Shown: piece by piece, positions 35,801 through 45,211 of the stretch | How the letters are laid out: every line of letters starts with the position of its first letter | Position numbering within the stretch: the stretch's first letter is position 1 | Source: Mesodorylaimus sp. YZB2_4 | Taxonomy: Eukaryota > Nematoda > Enoplea > Dorylaimida > Dorylaimidae | Direction: 5' to 3' | Length of the DNA: 64,000 nucleotides | Assembly: GCA_030248295.1 (NCBI GenBank) | Contig: JASANH010000821.1 | Span: forward strand, 307,006-371,005 | The notes under the pieces: generated by a model | What the model was told of the DNA's origin: nothing | The model's database searches: none | The model's input: the letters and a program-made list of their open reading frames with translations, nothing else | Made by a program: the position numbers and the translations under genes

Positions 35801-36067
35801 TACGAAAGCAGGAAATCGGATCCCTAGCCTTAACACAAGTATGCTCCTTGTGACGGCTTTGGTTGCGAGTCTTGCCTGGTGGTCTCTTTAGACTTATGCC
35901 CGGCCAACCATCGACCACTTCTTCGAACAGGCAATCAGATAACCAGATGCAATTTCTATTCTTACTTGGGAGAATGTGGATCGAGCGCTGGGTGTTTCCT
36001 TAGCAGAGACTCCTCTAAGCTGCAACCCCACGAATCTGGTCTTTGCTGTGTATGGTACGAAGGCTAG
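32872..36067 (+). CDS. secreted cysteine-rich EB/lustrin-like protein (nine exons)
   Basis: Exons: 32872-33070, 33129-33251, 34164-34280, 34334-34378, 34414-34557, 34612-35292, 35352-35525, 35578-35838 and 35892-36067. All have GT-AG borders and in-frame joins, giving 639 residues. A signal peptide ends at about residue 33 (DPASA). EB-type modules follow, recognisable as CxxxxxC...CxCP (NCSMDNECLTPAKC; RCNSSVQCQAAFSHC; PCTHSSQCTAGSRC). Between and after them are lustrin-like segments of the form C...C...GxCCP (LAGFCCPEKPYCP; YSGGICCPF; ESGLCCVW). Such proteins are extracellular; the exact role is unknown. Intron 2 (0.9 kb) contains SINE debris. If intron 8 (35839-35891) is retained, the frame ends at TAG in a hydrophobic tail (MLLVTALVASLAWWSL) that could anchor the protein. 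Confidence 0.82.
33255..33420 (+). repeat. degenerate repeat copy (family B) in an intron
   Basis: Within intron 2 of the cysteine-rich gene, CCCGTCGGGGTGATGTTTTAGCC resembles the CCCGTTGGGGTAATG block of the repeats at 46.1 and 50.5 kb. The following GGCTGGCTGCC is also similar. Confidence 0.4.
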
Positions 36068-36354
36068 TGTCTTTTTTTGTTAGCGGTGCCCTTTGTAATA
36101 ATTTGCAATGCGATGCAACCTTTACTGTATGTGTTCTTTTTCGTCACTAATCTCATAAGGAGCATGAGTGTTCATGCTTTGGGAAAGCTAGAATAAGCAA
36201 GAGGCCCATTTCTGATCAGAGACATGCTATACTGTAACAAGACAGCACCCGAGCGGAGCAATACACTGATATATATGAGATGGAAGAATACAAAGGGTAC
36301 AAGCCATCAGACCTGTGACCACGGGACAGCAGTTTAGTAAGCCCGTTCTCACAG

Positions 36355-36960
36355 TCCGGTGTGGTCGCGGTGGTGCAGCGGTCCGGCATTCGTCTCTCCG
36401 TATTGCTTTTGAGCGAGCGGCTAGACTCGTCCCGGGTTCGATCCCCGGTGATGGAGGTCGGTTTGCGGACCATAAACTCTAGCTGATCTTGCACGCCAGG
36501 CTGTGGGGGACTCGCCCGGTACCCTAGAGGTGCTCCGAGTGGAGAGACGGAAGCCAAACGAGGAGACAGTCTCAGCTGTCGAATAGCCACAGGGTTCAGA
36601 GCACCCGTCATCGTCCGCGGAAGTCGGTGTCCAGTCCAGGATGCTGTGACCAGCACGCCTGGCGGTCGGGAGTAATCGATACGCTCCCCTGGCTGGGACG
36701 TCAACCTCTTCGGTTGATGTTTCTAGAGCAGGTATAGTCGCGAGACTTGCCTACCTCCAGTCGGAGGTTTTTGCTTAGAGACTTCGGTCTCGACTGTCTC
36801 CCGCCGCCTGGGTGCGCTGGTTACAATGCCCTCGTGTGGAGGTGCCCTAGTGGAGACACGAAAAGGGATGCTCCTTTGTGTTGTGGTCCCCACACAGCCC
36901 TGCTTATACGGTTTGACTGCTTCACCGGCTAGAGGCAAAAACGGGCTTCGGCCCGCAAAA
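36355..36960 (+). repeat. tRNA-derived SINE, near full length
   Basis: The head has an A-box-like GGTGGTGCAGCGGTCC and a perfect B-box GGGTTCGATCCC at tRNA spacing (36368-36445). A body of about 500 bp follows, with a conserved 3' block CAGCCCTGCTTATA...GACTGCTTCACCGGCTAGAGG and an A-rich end at 36955-36975. The same 3' block occurs at 43.6 and 44.1 kb after different heads, so the family is composite. It lies between two genes. Confidence 0.75.
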
Positions 36961-37392
36961 ATATTTTAAAACAAGAGAAAAGCACGATAGTCGTGGTCAG
37001 TCAGTCATCGGCATCAGTTTTTTCAGAATGTTGGTGGGGTTAATAATCAATAGTTGCTGTGGGACGCAACTACGTAGTCGCTGCCTCCGCAAGAAATAAT
37101 AACTTATGCCGACGAATTTTCAAATGTCATGTCCGCCCTGTTTCAATAAGTAATTCACAGGGTGTCCTTCACTTGCCACAATTGGTTCATTTCTAAGGGT
37201 TTGCCCATTGCAAGCTATCTCCAACGTTGGTTGCTGTTAGGTTACGTGGGTTGGCTAGTTGCTGGCCGAGCATTCTAGTGCATCACAACTCAACTCTACA
37301 TACATAAGCAGACGCTGCTTCCTACATTGGACGAACAGGGGACTCTCGAATCGACTTTTCTTGAGCCTGTCATTGGTATTGCTAACGTGGAC

Positions 37393-38109
37393 ATGTGTGA
37401 TACGATGCAAAATATTCTTCTGCTGATCATTCTCTCAGCGTTCTACGCGATCATTTCTGCGCACTGTAAGAGTTGTTGGTGCAAAATCAGCCCCGCACTG
37501 CACTGTCTGTGTTAATGAAGCCCCTATGAAGTCCAGACAAAGCAAATTGAGGGCTACAGTAGATAAAGGAATGCAAAGTAAAAACATTTCCTCCGATTGT
37601 CCATTCCTTTTAGCATGCCCGCAATGCGCGGGGATCGTGGACGGCGGGCGATGTTATTTCATCGCAGAGGTTAACACAGATTGGGCAACCAGTTGGCAGC
37701 AATGCCAAAACCAAAGGGGCGTACTCGCGCAAATACACACCGACAGCGAGTTAAACAAGATTTGGAACATGACTAAGATATGCATTACATTTGAGATTTG
37801 TATGCAGGTTCTATCGCTCTATGACATTAGTCGAGGTACGCCATTAGCGTCGTGTACATCGCCCTGCAACGCGACAACGGGATCGCAGGCAATCCGTGTT
37901 TAATCACGGCAGACACTACTAATTGGTACACGGATCCAGTGACGCCGAATTATCAATTGGCAGTGGGCAGCACGTGGCTTCATAATTACATGTAGTCCGA
38001 CTCTGGAGGCGAGTACTGTTTGACCTTATCTCCAGACCAGAGCAGCCGGGCATTCAACGATGTTCCTTGTACGGCGATATTTTTCAGCCTATGCCAAAAA
38101 CCAAGTTAG
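37393..38109 (+). pseudogene. C-type lectin-domain protein, broken
   Basis: Exon 1 (37393-37465) encodes a clean signal peptide (NILLLIILSAFYAIISA). Exon 2 from 37614 has the domain start: CAGIVDGGRCYFIAE, then DWATSWQQCQNQRGVLAQIH. After an unclear junction near 37850 the frame resumes with VYIALQRDNG, VGSTWLHNYM and the C-terminal GGEYCLTLSP...CTAIFFSLCQK, ending at TAG 38107. The cysteines and the WxxxxxxC and C-terminal pairs are those of a C-type lectin fold. An in-frame TAG at 37993 interrupts the domain just before the last third, and the loop carrying EPN/QPD-type sugar ligands is not evident. It would be a secreted lectin if intact. I call it a pseudogene; a sequencing error at 37993 is the alternative. 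Confidence 0.65.
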
Positions 38110-38439
38110 CCATCGGCTAAGTACTGTGTGCTGTGTGCAGTGAGAGCACTGTTGCCCCCAGGCTCCTCATGCGTTGACAGTACAGACATACCGTCAGGCC
38201 AGTAGACACACTCAAAGCAGTCGAACATGCAAACGCTTGACCGTTTGATGATCCGTAGCTGAGTGAGAAAAACTCCTTTAATCCAAATGCTTAGAGAATG
38301 GGTTTGATCTTGCCATCTTTTTCATCATGAACAAATTTTTGGGCACTTTTTCAGCGTGCAACTCCAAGTTAGCTTATTTTTTCAGTTTATCGGTCCGATT
38401 ACATCAGAACAGATGTTTGTCTCACAGAAACCCCCGTCG

Positions 38440-38653
38440 AGGTACTGTCGCCCTCGCAGCCACAAGATTGAGCCATAGCTTGCTCAGATCGAATCTGGTG
38501 TCGAGGCTTCAACTTTAAAGAAGACCAAGGCACTTGCGCCAATCATTCGTGCGAGTTGTTCTCAAGATTAATGGACGACGCTTGCCCAAATTGCCTAAAT
38601 TACATCGCAACACCAGTTGATGAATCCTGCATTCACTACAATTATGTTTCTTA
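38440..38653 (+). other. cysteine-rich exon-like fragment after the lectin
   Basis: From about 38470 a frame reads WCRGFNFKEDQGTCANHSC, then ACPNCLNYI and ESCIHYNYVS before TAA. Seven cysteines suggest a secreted-protein exon, possibly belonging to the lectin or to a separate small gene. No domain recognised. Confidence 0.3.
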
Positions 38654-39060
38654 AGCTGGAAGTATAGTTCGATGCGATGCGTCAAATAAGCTTGCGATGC
38701 GACGGTTGGGCATCTTTTTCTTTCTCAGGCCCCCAAAACCCCGCCTCACACCCTTTTTCACGCTCGCTCGCACTATCTTTGTTAGAGGGCGTTCCCATTA
38801 TTTTTACCCCGTTTTTTGGGCAGATTGGCAGGAGTCAAATGTCAGCAATGCATGCAGCCACCTGATGTAGCTCGTTTATTGAAACAATACCGTAAATGTT
38901 TCGCGCGTCACAATAAACTATTTTTTGGGTTTCCTACATTTAGCTCGCGCCCACAACCATTGTCCTATCCTATCCTTAAGCGAATCTTGGGGCGCGGAAG
39001 TGGTGCCGCTGGGCTTACATACTCCACGTAAACTCCGCATAAAGCTTATGATCAGAGCAG

Positions 39061-39098
39061 GTCGTACGATTAGACTGCTAGAGGTCTGATCGTACGAC
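39061..39098. repeat. hairpin, 15-bp arms
   Basis: GTCGTACGATTAGAC (39061-39075) pairs with GTCTGATCGTACGAC (39084-39098) with one mismatch and an 8-base loop. Confidence 0.7.
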
Positions 39099-39163
39099 TG
39101 GTAACACATCATCCCGGCTGGGTTCACCTGGTCAATGTACAGTGGTGCAGGCAGAATGCCAAG

Positions 39164-39213
39164 AGTTATGGGTTTGATAAGCAATAGATAAATTGGTTAT
39201 CAAACCCATAACT
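39164..39213. repeat. perfect hairpin, 16-bp arms
   Basis: AGTTATGGGTTTGATA (39164-39179) and TATCAAACCCATAACT (39198-39213) are exact reverse complements with an 18-base spacer. With the hairpin 65 bases upstream it forms a pair of palindromes next to one arm of the dynein light chain inverted repeat. Confidence 0.75.
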
Positions 39214-39468
39214 CATAACCCCCAAGGTTTGACCCCGCTGAGCAGCGCGAACTGTGCGTTTAGCTTTTATACTGTTAACGTAAACTCTAAAATATTTGTC
39301 AATAGTAGGCTGAAGGTGACGGACGGGAGCTGATGGGCAGAACTCCAATCCTATCTGATTATTGTCATTGCAGAAAATTGTCAAAATCTATAAAACTCTG
39401 TTGATCCCGCAAGGATCTGCCAGACAGGCACCAAGTGGGCAGCCATCATAAATGGGAGTAAAGTGTGC

Positions 39469-40474
39469 ATCAGCTCATGCAAGCTGGGACACCAGCGATG
39501 TAATGTCAGCAAGCCTACCAGCTTCACATTGCTCAAGCACAGCACAGTGTGCGAACTCATCCGTTCATTGGTCGTCGTGTCGAGCGAGCGGTTGGTTGGT
39601 TCTGTTTTTTTGGAACGAAAGCCCGTAATCGATCATGGCCACCACCACTACGACTTCGAATGCTCCTTCGTCCGCTCCCGTTCACAAATACGAGTCGCCG
39701 GAAGTAGTGCCGTACACGGTCAAAGAGAAGGACATGGACGAGGAGAAGTTGGCTTACGTCGAGCAAGTGGTCCGCGGTGAGTACGTGCAGACTAGCGCCG
39801 TTGGAGCTGTGCTTAAATGTTTCAGCTTTTCAGGCTTGGCTTACAAGGGGCAAACGTCGGAGAAAGATGCCGCTGGCAAAATCAAGGCCGCTATGGACCA
39901 GAAATACGGTGGAAAGTGGCACGTAATCGTCGGCCGAGACTTCGGGTGCAAAGTCAGCCACGTTCCCGGATGCCTGGTCTTCTTCTACGTCGGCTCCGAA
40001 GCGGTCATGTTGTTCAAGTACTAGCGAGAAGGGGAGAAGATCAAAGTGACGGGCAGTCGTGATGATGATCAGTTCGAAGTGTTTTGCTCCCGTGTCCTTG
40101 GGCGTGTCTTTTTCACTGTGGCTGTCTGGTCTGTGCGGTACGTGACTGGTTTGTGCAATGATTTGTGAGGTGGAGCGAGAAACAGAAAATTCATGACGAT
40201 CACAAAAGTGACCCACTCCGAGTCTTGTTAAAATTGCGCAACGCTGTGAGCCCATTCATATCTGCCCCGTCAGTGCGCTTTGGCTGCTTGGGATTGCAGT
40301 ACAGTAAGAACTAAGACCTAAGAAGAAGACCATCCAGTCGTGGCTGGGACAGCAAGTTGAACATGTCGAACAGAAAGCGCATTAAAAAGTACATTCCTCC
40401 CGTACAGTATATTCCTCTGACCCATCCAGCCTGTATGAGACAAAAAACGTGAATTGATGACAGCTCCAAGGAAG
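39469..40474 (+). repeat. inverted-repeat arm 1 (dynein light chain unit)
   Basis: This 1.0-kb block is repeated in reverse complement at 54498-55505. Similarity is close throughout, with only scattered substitutions and a run-length difference in the trailing poly-A. It starts at ATCAGCTCAT and ends at CCAAGGAAG on both arms, with unrelated sequence beyond. Confidence 0.85.
39635..40024 (+). CDS. dynein light chain (LC8/DYNLL-like) with N-terminal extension, copy 1
   Basis: Exons 39635-39776 and 39834-40024 flank a 57-base intron (GTGAGT to TTTTCAG). Spliced, the product is 110 residues. An extension rich in Thr, Ser and Pro (residues 1-35) precedes the LC8 fold: EKLAYVEQVV (helix 1), SEKDAAGKIKAAMDQKYGG (helix 2) and the strand signature WHVIVGRDFG, ending VFFYVGSEAVMLFKY. 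LC8 is a dimeric hub that binds short peptides in dynein and many other complexes. The intron is a multiple of three with no stop, so unspliced RNA would encode 129 residues with an insertion between the helices. The splice is preferred because it restores family spacing. Confidence 0.85.
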   Translation: MATTTTTSNAPSSAPVHKYESPEVVPYTVKEKDMDEEKLAYVEQVVRGEYVQTSAVGAVLKCFSFSGLAYKGQTSEKDAAGKIKAAMDQKYGGKWHVIVGRDFGCKVSHVPGCLVFFYVGSEAVMLFKY

Positions 40475-40499
40475 GTACAGCAAAGGATGGGGAGCGTAT

Positions 40500-41593
40500 C
40501 AGCTATTTGCTATTTGCTATTTGCTATTTTACTTCTTATCCAAACACATGACTGCGCACTCAACGGATAAGCGACATCACAATATAAAACAAAGCAGATT
40601 AAGTCAAGCAAAACTAATCTTCTCGATGGCGTCACGAAAACCGCGAAGAGGCATCGAAGCAACATCATGCGATAAATACTTCCACATCTGAATGCACGAG
40701 TAATTAAAAAATTGCTTATAACTCTCGAAATTATGTCGAGGCACGATCAAAGAATGTGGCTCATTCAATCTAACACTTGTTCGGGCACCAGACTCAGATT
40801 TGTGAACAAAAAATCTGTTAGGGTAGTCATGAAATCCACAATAATATTTATAAAACTGGAACAATTTAAGACGCTTTCTACGGAAAAAAAGGGAGCACCA
40901 GTTCGCGTTAGATAAAGCTTCATCGTACGAAACATTCCAATTTCTCAAAACTAATCTAAGCGCAAAAAGTTGTGCCTTTTCTAATTTGGAGATATCTTTC
41001 TTTAGAACTGGATCCCAAGCCACACACCCGTACTTAAGCACTGACCTAATACAGCTTTCATAGACAGCTTTCAGATTTTCTGATGAAACATGCCTGCCAA
41101 ATTTCCTATTCAATGATCCTAACATCGAGTTCGCTCTCTTAGCGATTGTCAAAACGTGCCCAGAAAATTTGAGATCAGAAGAAAAAAGCACGCCTAAGTA
41201 CTTTGCCTCACTAGTCACCGACAGTTTTTGACCATTCAAGAAAAGTAAAATTTTACCCAAATCCGGAGCGGCACAATAACGAAAAACCATAACCTGAGTT
41301 TTCTAAACATTAAAACTTAATCCGGCTGAAGTAATCCACGAGTTAACAAAATCCACTGCTGGCTGGCACGCATGTCCCGCTTTATCCAACCCTGTAACAG
41401 GGGCCAGTAAGACCAAGTCATCCGCGTACGCTTGTAGACAAAATTCAGGAAACGAACTTTTAAATTCACGCAACAGAGAGTCAAAGTACGCTATGAATAA
41501 CGTCGGACCAAGAATACTACCTTGAGGAATCCCAGATGGAACATTAATTCTCGACGATGCAATTAAGAAGGAGGAGAACCTATGGGACTTCAA
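40500..41593 (-). pseudogene. non-LTR retrotransposon (LINE) RT fragment
   Basis: Read on the minus strand it starts inside the reverse transcriptase (VPSGIPQGSILGPTLFIAYF), then has the catalytic AYADDLVLLAP. Thumb and post-RT sequence follow (LGVLFSSDLKFSGHV, YESCIRSVLKYGCVAWDP). It ends with TGA/TAA-type signals near 40604 and a 3' tail of AAATAGC repeats at about 40500-40530. The layout is that of jockey/CR1-like LINEs. It lacks ORF1, the endonuclease and the 5' part of RT, as 5'-truncated insertions do. One in-frame TAG near 41310 follows SFNV. Another 3' end of the family is at 14.94 kb. Confidence 0.85.
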
Positions 41594-42366
41594 GGGGCAC
41601 CTAGTCGTAGGAGCCTGGGCGGCGGGTTTGCACCGCCTGAAGCAGATCGAGCGGCCAACGAAGGCAACGGATACGCTGTATGCGGCGGCCAGTCAAGGCA
41701 GCCGATCAGCACCTTCCCCACAGGACAAACACACCTACTACAGTGCGCAGCACAGCGGAGAGTGCTCTTGAAGGGCGCATTCTTACCATTACAGCGTGCG
41801 GGCATAATTTGTCCCGACACATTAAGTGCCTTCAAAAGTTTTGTGCATGCACTACTTACAATAAGATTGACTGGAGGCACTGGAATATCGAAAGTCAGAA
41901 TAGTGCGTATCAAAATCTGGCAAACTGCGTGGAAATTCTGGCTCAGCGCACAAGCCGTTGAACACAGCTTCCGTTGGCGCTCACCTACGTTCTGTATGTG
42001 AGAAGATCTGACATGCAGTCCGTGATGTACTGTATGCACAATATCGAAGTAGCTGTGTACAGTAATTTATTCGATTTGTCAGTTTCTGACAACATGCAAG
42101 AATTTTTTTGACTTTGAATTGTGTACTTTTGATTTGCATTTAGCCATGCTTATGACAACTCAATATTTGCCGGGACGACCTGTGCTGCTGCAACCGTGTT
42201 TCCTGCCATGGATATGGCGGCCGTGGCGCTCAAAGAATTCAGCGGAACATTCAAACTCAGCGGGGGTCAAAGTGTAAAGCTGTGCGGTCATGACGAGTAG
42301 CACTGATCTCATTCAGTGCGTGTCGTTCCAGCGTGCAGTCGTGTCGCATCGTTCGAACGGTTGTCG
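41594..42366. other. gap between LINE fragment and BAP31-like pseudogene
   Basis: A minus-strand frame of 149 codons (42039-41590) is open, with cysteine-containing but unrecognised sequence ending in a Pro/Arg-rich stretch. No splice or domain support. Confidence 0.35.
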
Positions 42367-42896
42367 ATGATGACCATTCTGTGGACTCTACTCTTTGCCT
42401 TCCTGATGGTGGAGTTGCTGTTGGTTCTGCTCCTGCTGTGTCCCTTAATCGGCCCCGGATGGTATGTCGTGATGGCCAGCTTGAATGAGTGGTTCAGCGT
42501 TTTGTTTTCAGGTGGCAATGGTGGTTTTACGAGAGCCCGTTGGCGCCCGTGTTCAATCGGCTGCAATCTATCGTCTGCTTCATCGCCGTCGTCTCGGGTC
42601 TTCTCTTCGCTGGTTAGTTGTGGCGACTGTTTGACTCTCGATAGGGTACTCCCGCTTTCATGTCCTGTGTTTCAGACTCGGTGCGCGAGATGGTCAAGTA
42701 TTCTGTGGGATCGAACGACGGACTGTTCAGGGACGAGCAGCAGTTGGTGCATCTGTACCGGGCCTAGCGCAGTGCGTACATCTCCTCGTTCGCCCTGCTC
42801 ATGATCCCGTAAGTGCTCGCACTGCCCGAGAGCCTCATCTTGAAGTGACGTTTACATACGTTTAGGGCTGCCCGACGTTTGATACGAAGCCCGTGA
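42367..42896 (+). pseudogene. BAP31-like ER membrane protein, truncated by a nonsense codon
   Basis: Exons 42367-42461, 42512-42612, 42676-42808 and from 42866 join in frame with GT-AG borders. They give the N-terminal transmembrane part of the B-cell receptor-associated protein 31 family. TM1 is TILWTLLFAFLMVELLLVLL. TM2 begins FNRLQSIVCFIAVVSGLLF, followed by DSVREMVKY, matching the family's DAVREIRKY. In exon 3 the conserved RAQR reads RA-stop-R: TAG at 42765 where CAG is expected, a single C-to-T change. Downstream sequence still resembles the family (SAYISSFALLM, then ARRLI) before TGA at 42894. The coiled-coil tail is missing. BAP31 proteins act in ER export and quality control. The clean splice sites imply recent loss, or a sequencing error at 42765. 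Confidence 0.72.
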
Positions 42897-43265
42897 CGAT
42901 TCTCGAGTGATCGTTGTGAGAGCGGGTATTTGTGATGCCAGTGACGATTCTTGTGCTGTTGTGTCAGAGGACAGGCTGTGATGCGGTTTGGGCGATAAAG
43001 TGTGGACTTTGTCGTACTAGTAAAGTAACGAGACGAGTCTGTGATCGACGGTTGGAGCAAGCGAGCCTTTTCCTGATGACATCTCTATATGGGGGCTTCT
43101 TGGGCTGCGGTAGTGAGGTGTCAGGAGCAGGGTGATTTTTGCCATGCGATCCAGTAAGTCCCCTTTGGTCTGCACCAGCTCGCTATCTCTATGTGAGCCA
43201 TCTCTTTTGTTCCCTCCTTCACTACTGGCACTATGTGGTCGTCAGATTGTGTAGTAACTCGTGGT

Positions 43266-43760
43266 GTGCCAAGAGCCGCGGTGGCTTAGTTAATTAAGGC
43301 GTTTGTCCTGCATTGCTTGGGCCACCAATCCTGACCGGGAGGCGGCACTTCTGTTGCGGCGGAGGACGGCAGTTTAGAGCTTGTTCTCAGAGTGGGAACC
43401 GGTCTTTGACGGCAGTTTAGTAAGTCCGTCGCTGACCTTGCACACCTGGCTCTGGGCGACTCACCCAGTACCATCATGTGGTGGACGCCGAAGGAGTAGA
43501 GAATCAGGAAACTGGTTCCCTAACACCAATCGGGAAGGTCCCTCCCTTCTCGTACACTATCATCCTGGGACGCTGGTGTTGGCACAGGATGCCGTACTGT
43601 GGAGGTGCTCCTACACACAGAGGAAAGCTACCGTGAGAGCTGGTCACCTCACGGCCCTGCTTATCATAATATGACTGCTGGCCGGCTATAGGCAAAATGG
43701 GTTGGAACTCCCGTGGGGAAACTGGGGCGGCACGGGGCCCAGCCCACAAAAAAAAACTCG
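43266..43760 (+). repeat. tRNA-derived SINE, second type
   Basis: The head has an A-box-like GGTGGCTTAGTTAATTAAGG, but the B-box is eroded. The 3' block CGGCCCTGCTTATCATAATA...GACTGCTGGCCGGCTATAGG matches the end of the SINE at 36.9 kb. It ends at a short A run near 43748. Confidence 0.6.
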
Positions 43761-44119
43761 TGGTGTGCCCGCTCCTGTACCCCTCAGTGGTCCGTCTCAT
43801 TGGTTGGTATTCATCTTTGTCCAAGCCACCGATGTAGCGTAGCGTGGTCGTTCTCCATGGAGTCGTCGATCGAATGCCGAAGTCATGACAGATGAGAAGC
43901 GCAAAGGGAAACAAAAAGGACAAAGTACTCATTCTTCGAGCTTAGGCTTACGTCGTTAGACAAACGTTCAACTAAATTCTAGTCTTCTAAACTTTGTTTG
44001 TTGGCTGCTGATGGATAGCTGTTAAACCAGACACGCACTTGGCCAATGTCTCTTCAACATCTATGTACAGCAGCCAGATGCTTACGTATTCCTGATTCCC
44101 GATGGCGCAAGTATAAACG

Positions 44120-44225
44120 GGCCGTAAGAGTTACTCGCCTCACAGCCTTGCTTATCATAGCATGACTGCTGGTCAGCTATAGTCCAATCAGGTTGGAAGT
44201 CCCTAGGGGAAACTTTTCCCAAGAA
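44120..44225 (+). repeat. SINE 3'-end fragment
   Basis: CTCACAGCCTTGCTTATCAT, then GACTGCTGGTCAGCTATAG and GGTTGGAAGTCCCTAGGGGAAAC, repeat the 3' end of the SINE at 43.7 kb. The head is absent. Confidence 0.6.
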
Positions 44226-44429
44226 ATTTTCGGTTACCGCTTGCCTTCAGGCTTCAGTTAATCTTTACGTGTCTTTGGCGTCTTTCACTTATTTGAAAGT
44301 GGTTTTCAATGAAGAAAACTTTTTCAAAAGGATCCACCTAGCGGCATGTAAATTCGGGTGAGGGGAAGGATTTTCGCACTCAATGCGTGATTATTTTGCA
44401 CTCAGGCCCAGCCAGTCCGGTTTTGTCTC

Positions 44430-45030
44430 CAGAGGCCGTACCACAGAAGGCAGGTAGGGGGTACCTTTTGGCAAAGATAGGCCTACCTGGAGGTAGAGAC
44501 AGGGCTATCCCCACCATTACCAGTACCACAGAAAGAGCAGCTAGAGGGAGCCAGCTTGTAGATGTAGGTGTCTACCCCTGTCATTTGGCTACCCTGCTCT
44601 AGAGGAGGGTAGCCAACGGGTAGGGAAAGAAATCAATGCGGAAGAGCGCGCAAAAGATGGGACGGCTGCACAGGATGATGGACAATGTGTAGTATAAGGT
44701 AGTCAACCTATCTAAATGCGGAAGAATGTCAGCCTTTCTCCTCGGCAGCCATGGCTATTTGATGAGTTCCCACCACTGATATTGGGTAGAAAAACCTGTT
44801 TCCTTCCAAGTGCAGACTTATTAGCGGAGTTTCACAGAAAAACGTAATGGATTGCTGGCAGCAAAGATCAGGTAGTTCTATCTTTTCCCTACCCGCATTT
44901 AGTGGTAGCGGTAGGCCTGTCTCTGCCTCTACCCGTTACCAATTGGTAATCCTATCTTTTGGCACCCCCTACCTCTACCAAACGGTAGTGCCCTACCTCT
45001 ATCTGCTTTCTGTGGTACGGGTCAGCTGCC
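44430..45030. mobile_element. foldback-like element with about 100-bp inverted arms
   Basis: The left arm (about 44435-44540) contains GTACCACAGAAGGCAGGTAG, GGTACCTTTTGGCAAAGATA and GAGGTAGAGACAGGGCTA. The right arm (about 44870-45030), reverse-complemented, has the same words in similar order (GTACCACAGAAAGCAGATAG, GGTGCCAAAAGATAGG, GAGGCAGAGACAGGCCTA). The arms are built from short GGTAGG-type units. No coding frame; no target duplication found. Confidence 0.5.
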
Positions 45031-45062
45031 AAGCGCGTCCTACCACCACACCTACAAACATA

Positions 45063-45076
45063 CATACTGTATCCCC
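45063..45076. repeat. poly-C run
   Basis: About 14 consecutive C, repeated at 45687-45701 in a very similar CCCCTCCCCCC context. Confidence 0.7.
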
Positions 45077-45211
45077 CCCCCCCCCCAAAACAAAACCTAT
45101 TCAAAGAACAAATTTGACGCTTTCAATGGTTTACGCAACATCATAGACACTTCCTTTACAAACATTTTTTGATCCGTCAGAATTCCTCATTTAGACGGAT
45201 CAATGTAGAAA

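Noticed and set aside
37993..42767. TAG codons interrupt several otherwise readable genes (lectin, BAP31-like, LINE, BEL/Pao), suggesting stop-codon reassignment to Gln.
   Set aside because: Intact genes in the same window end with TAG (both acid phosphatases, the GPCR, the cysteine-rich gene, one IR), and two of the interrupted loci are dead transposons. Ordinary decay or base errors explain it better.
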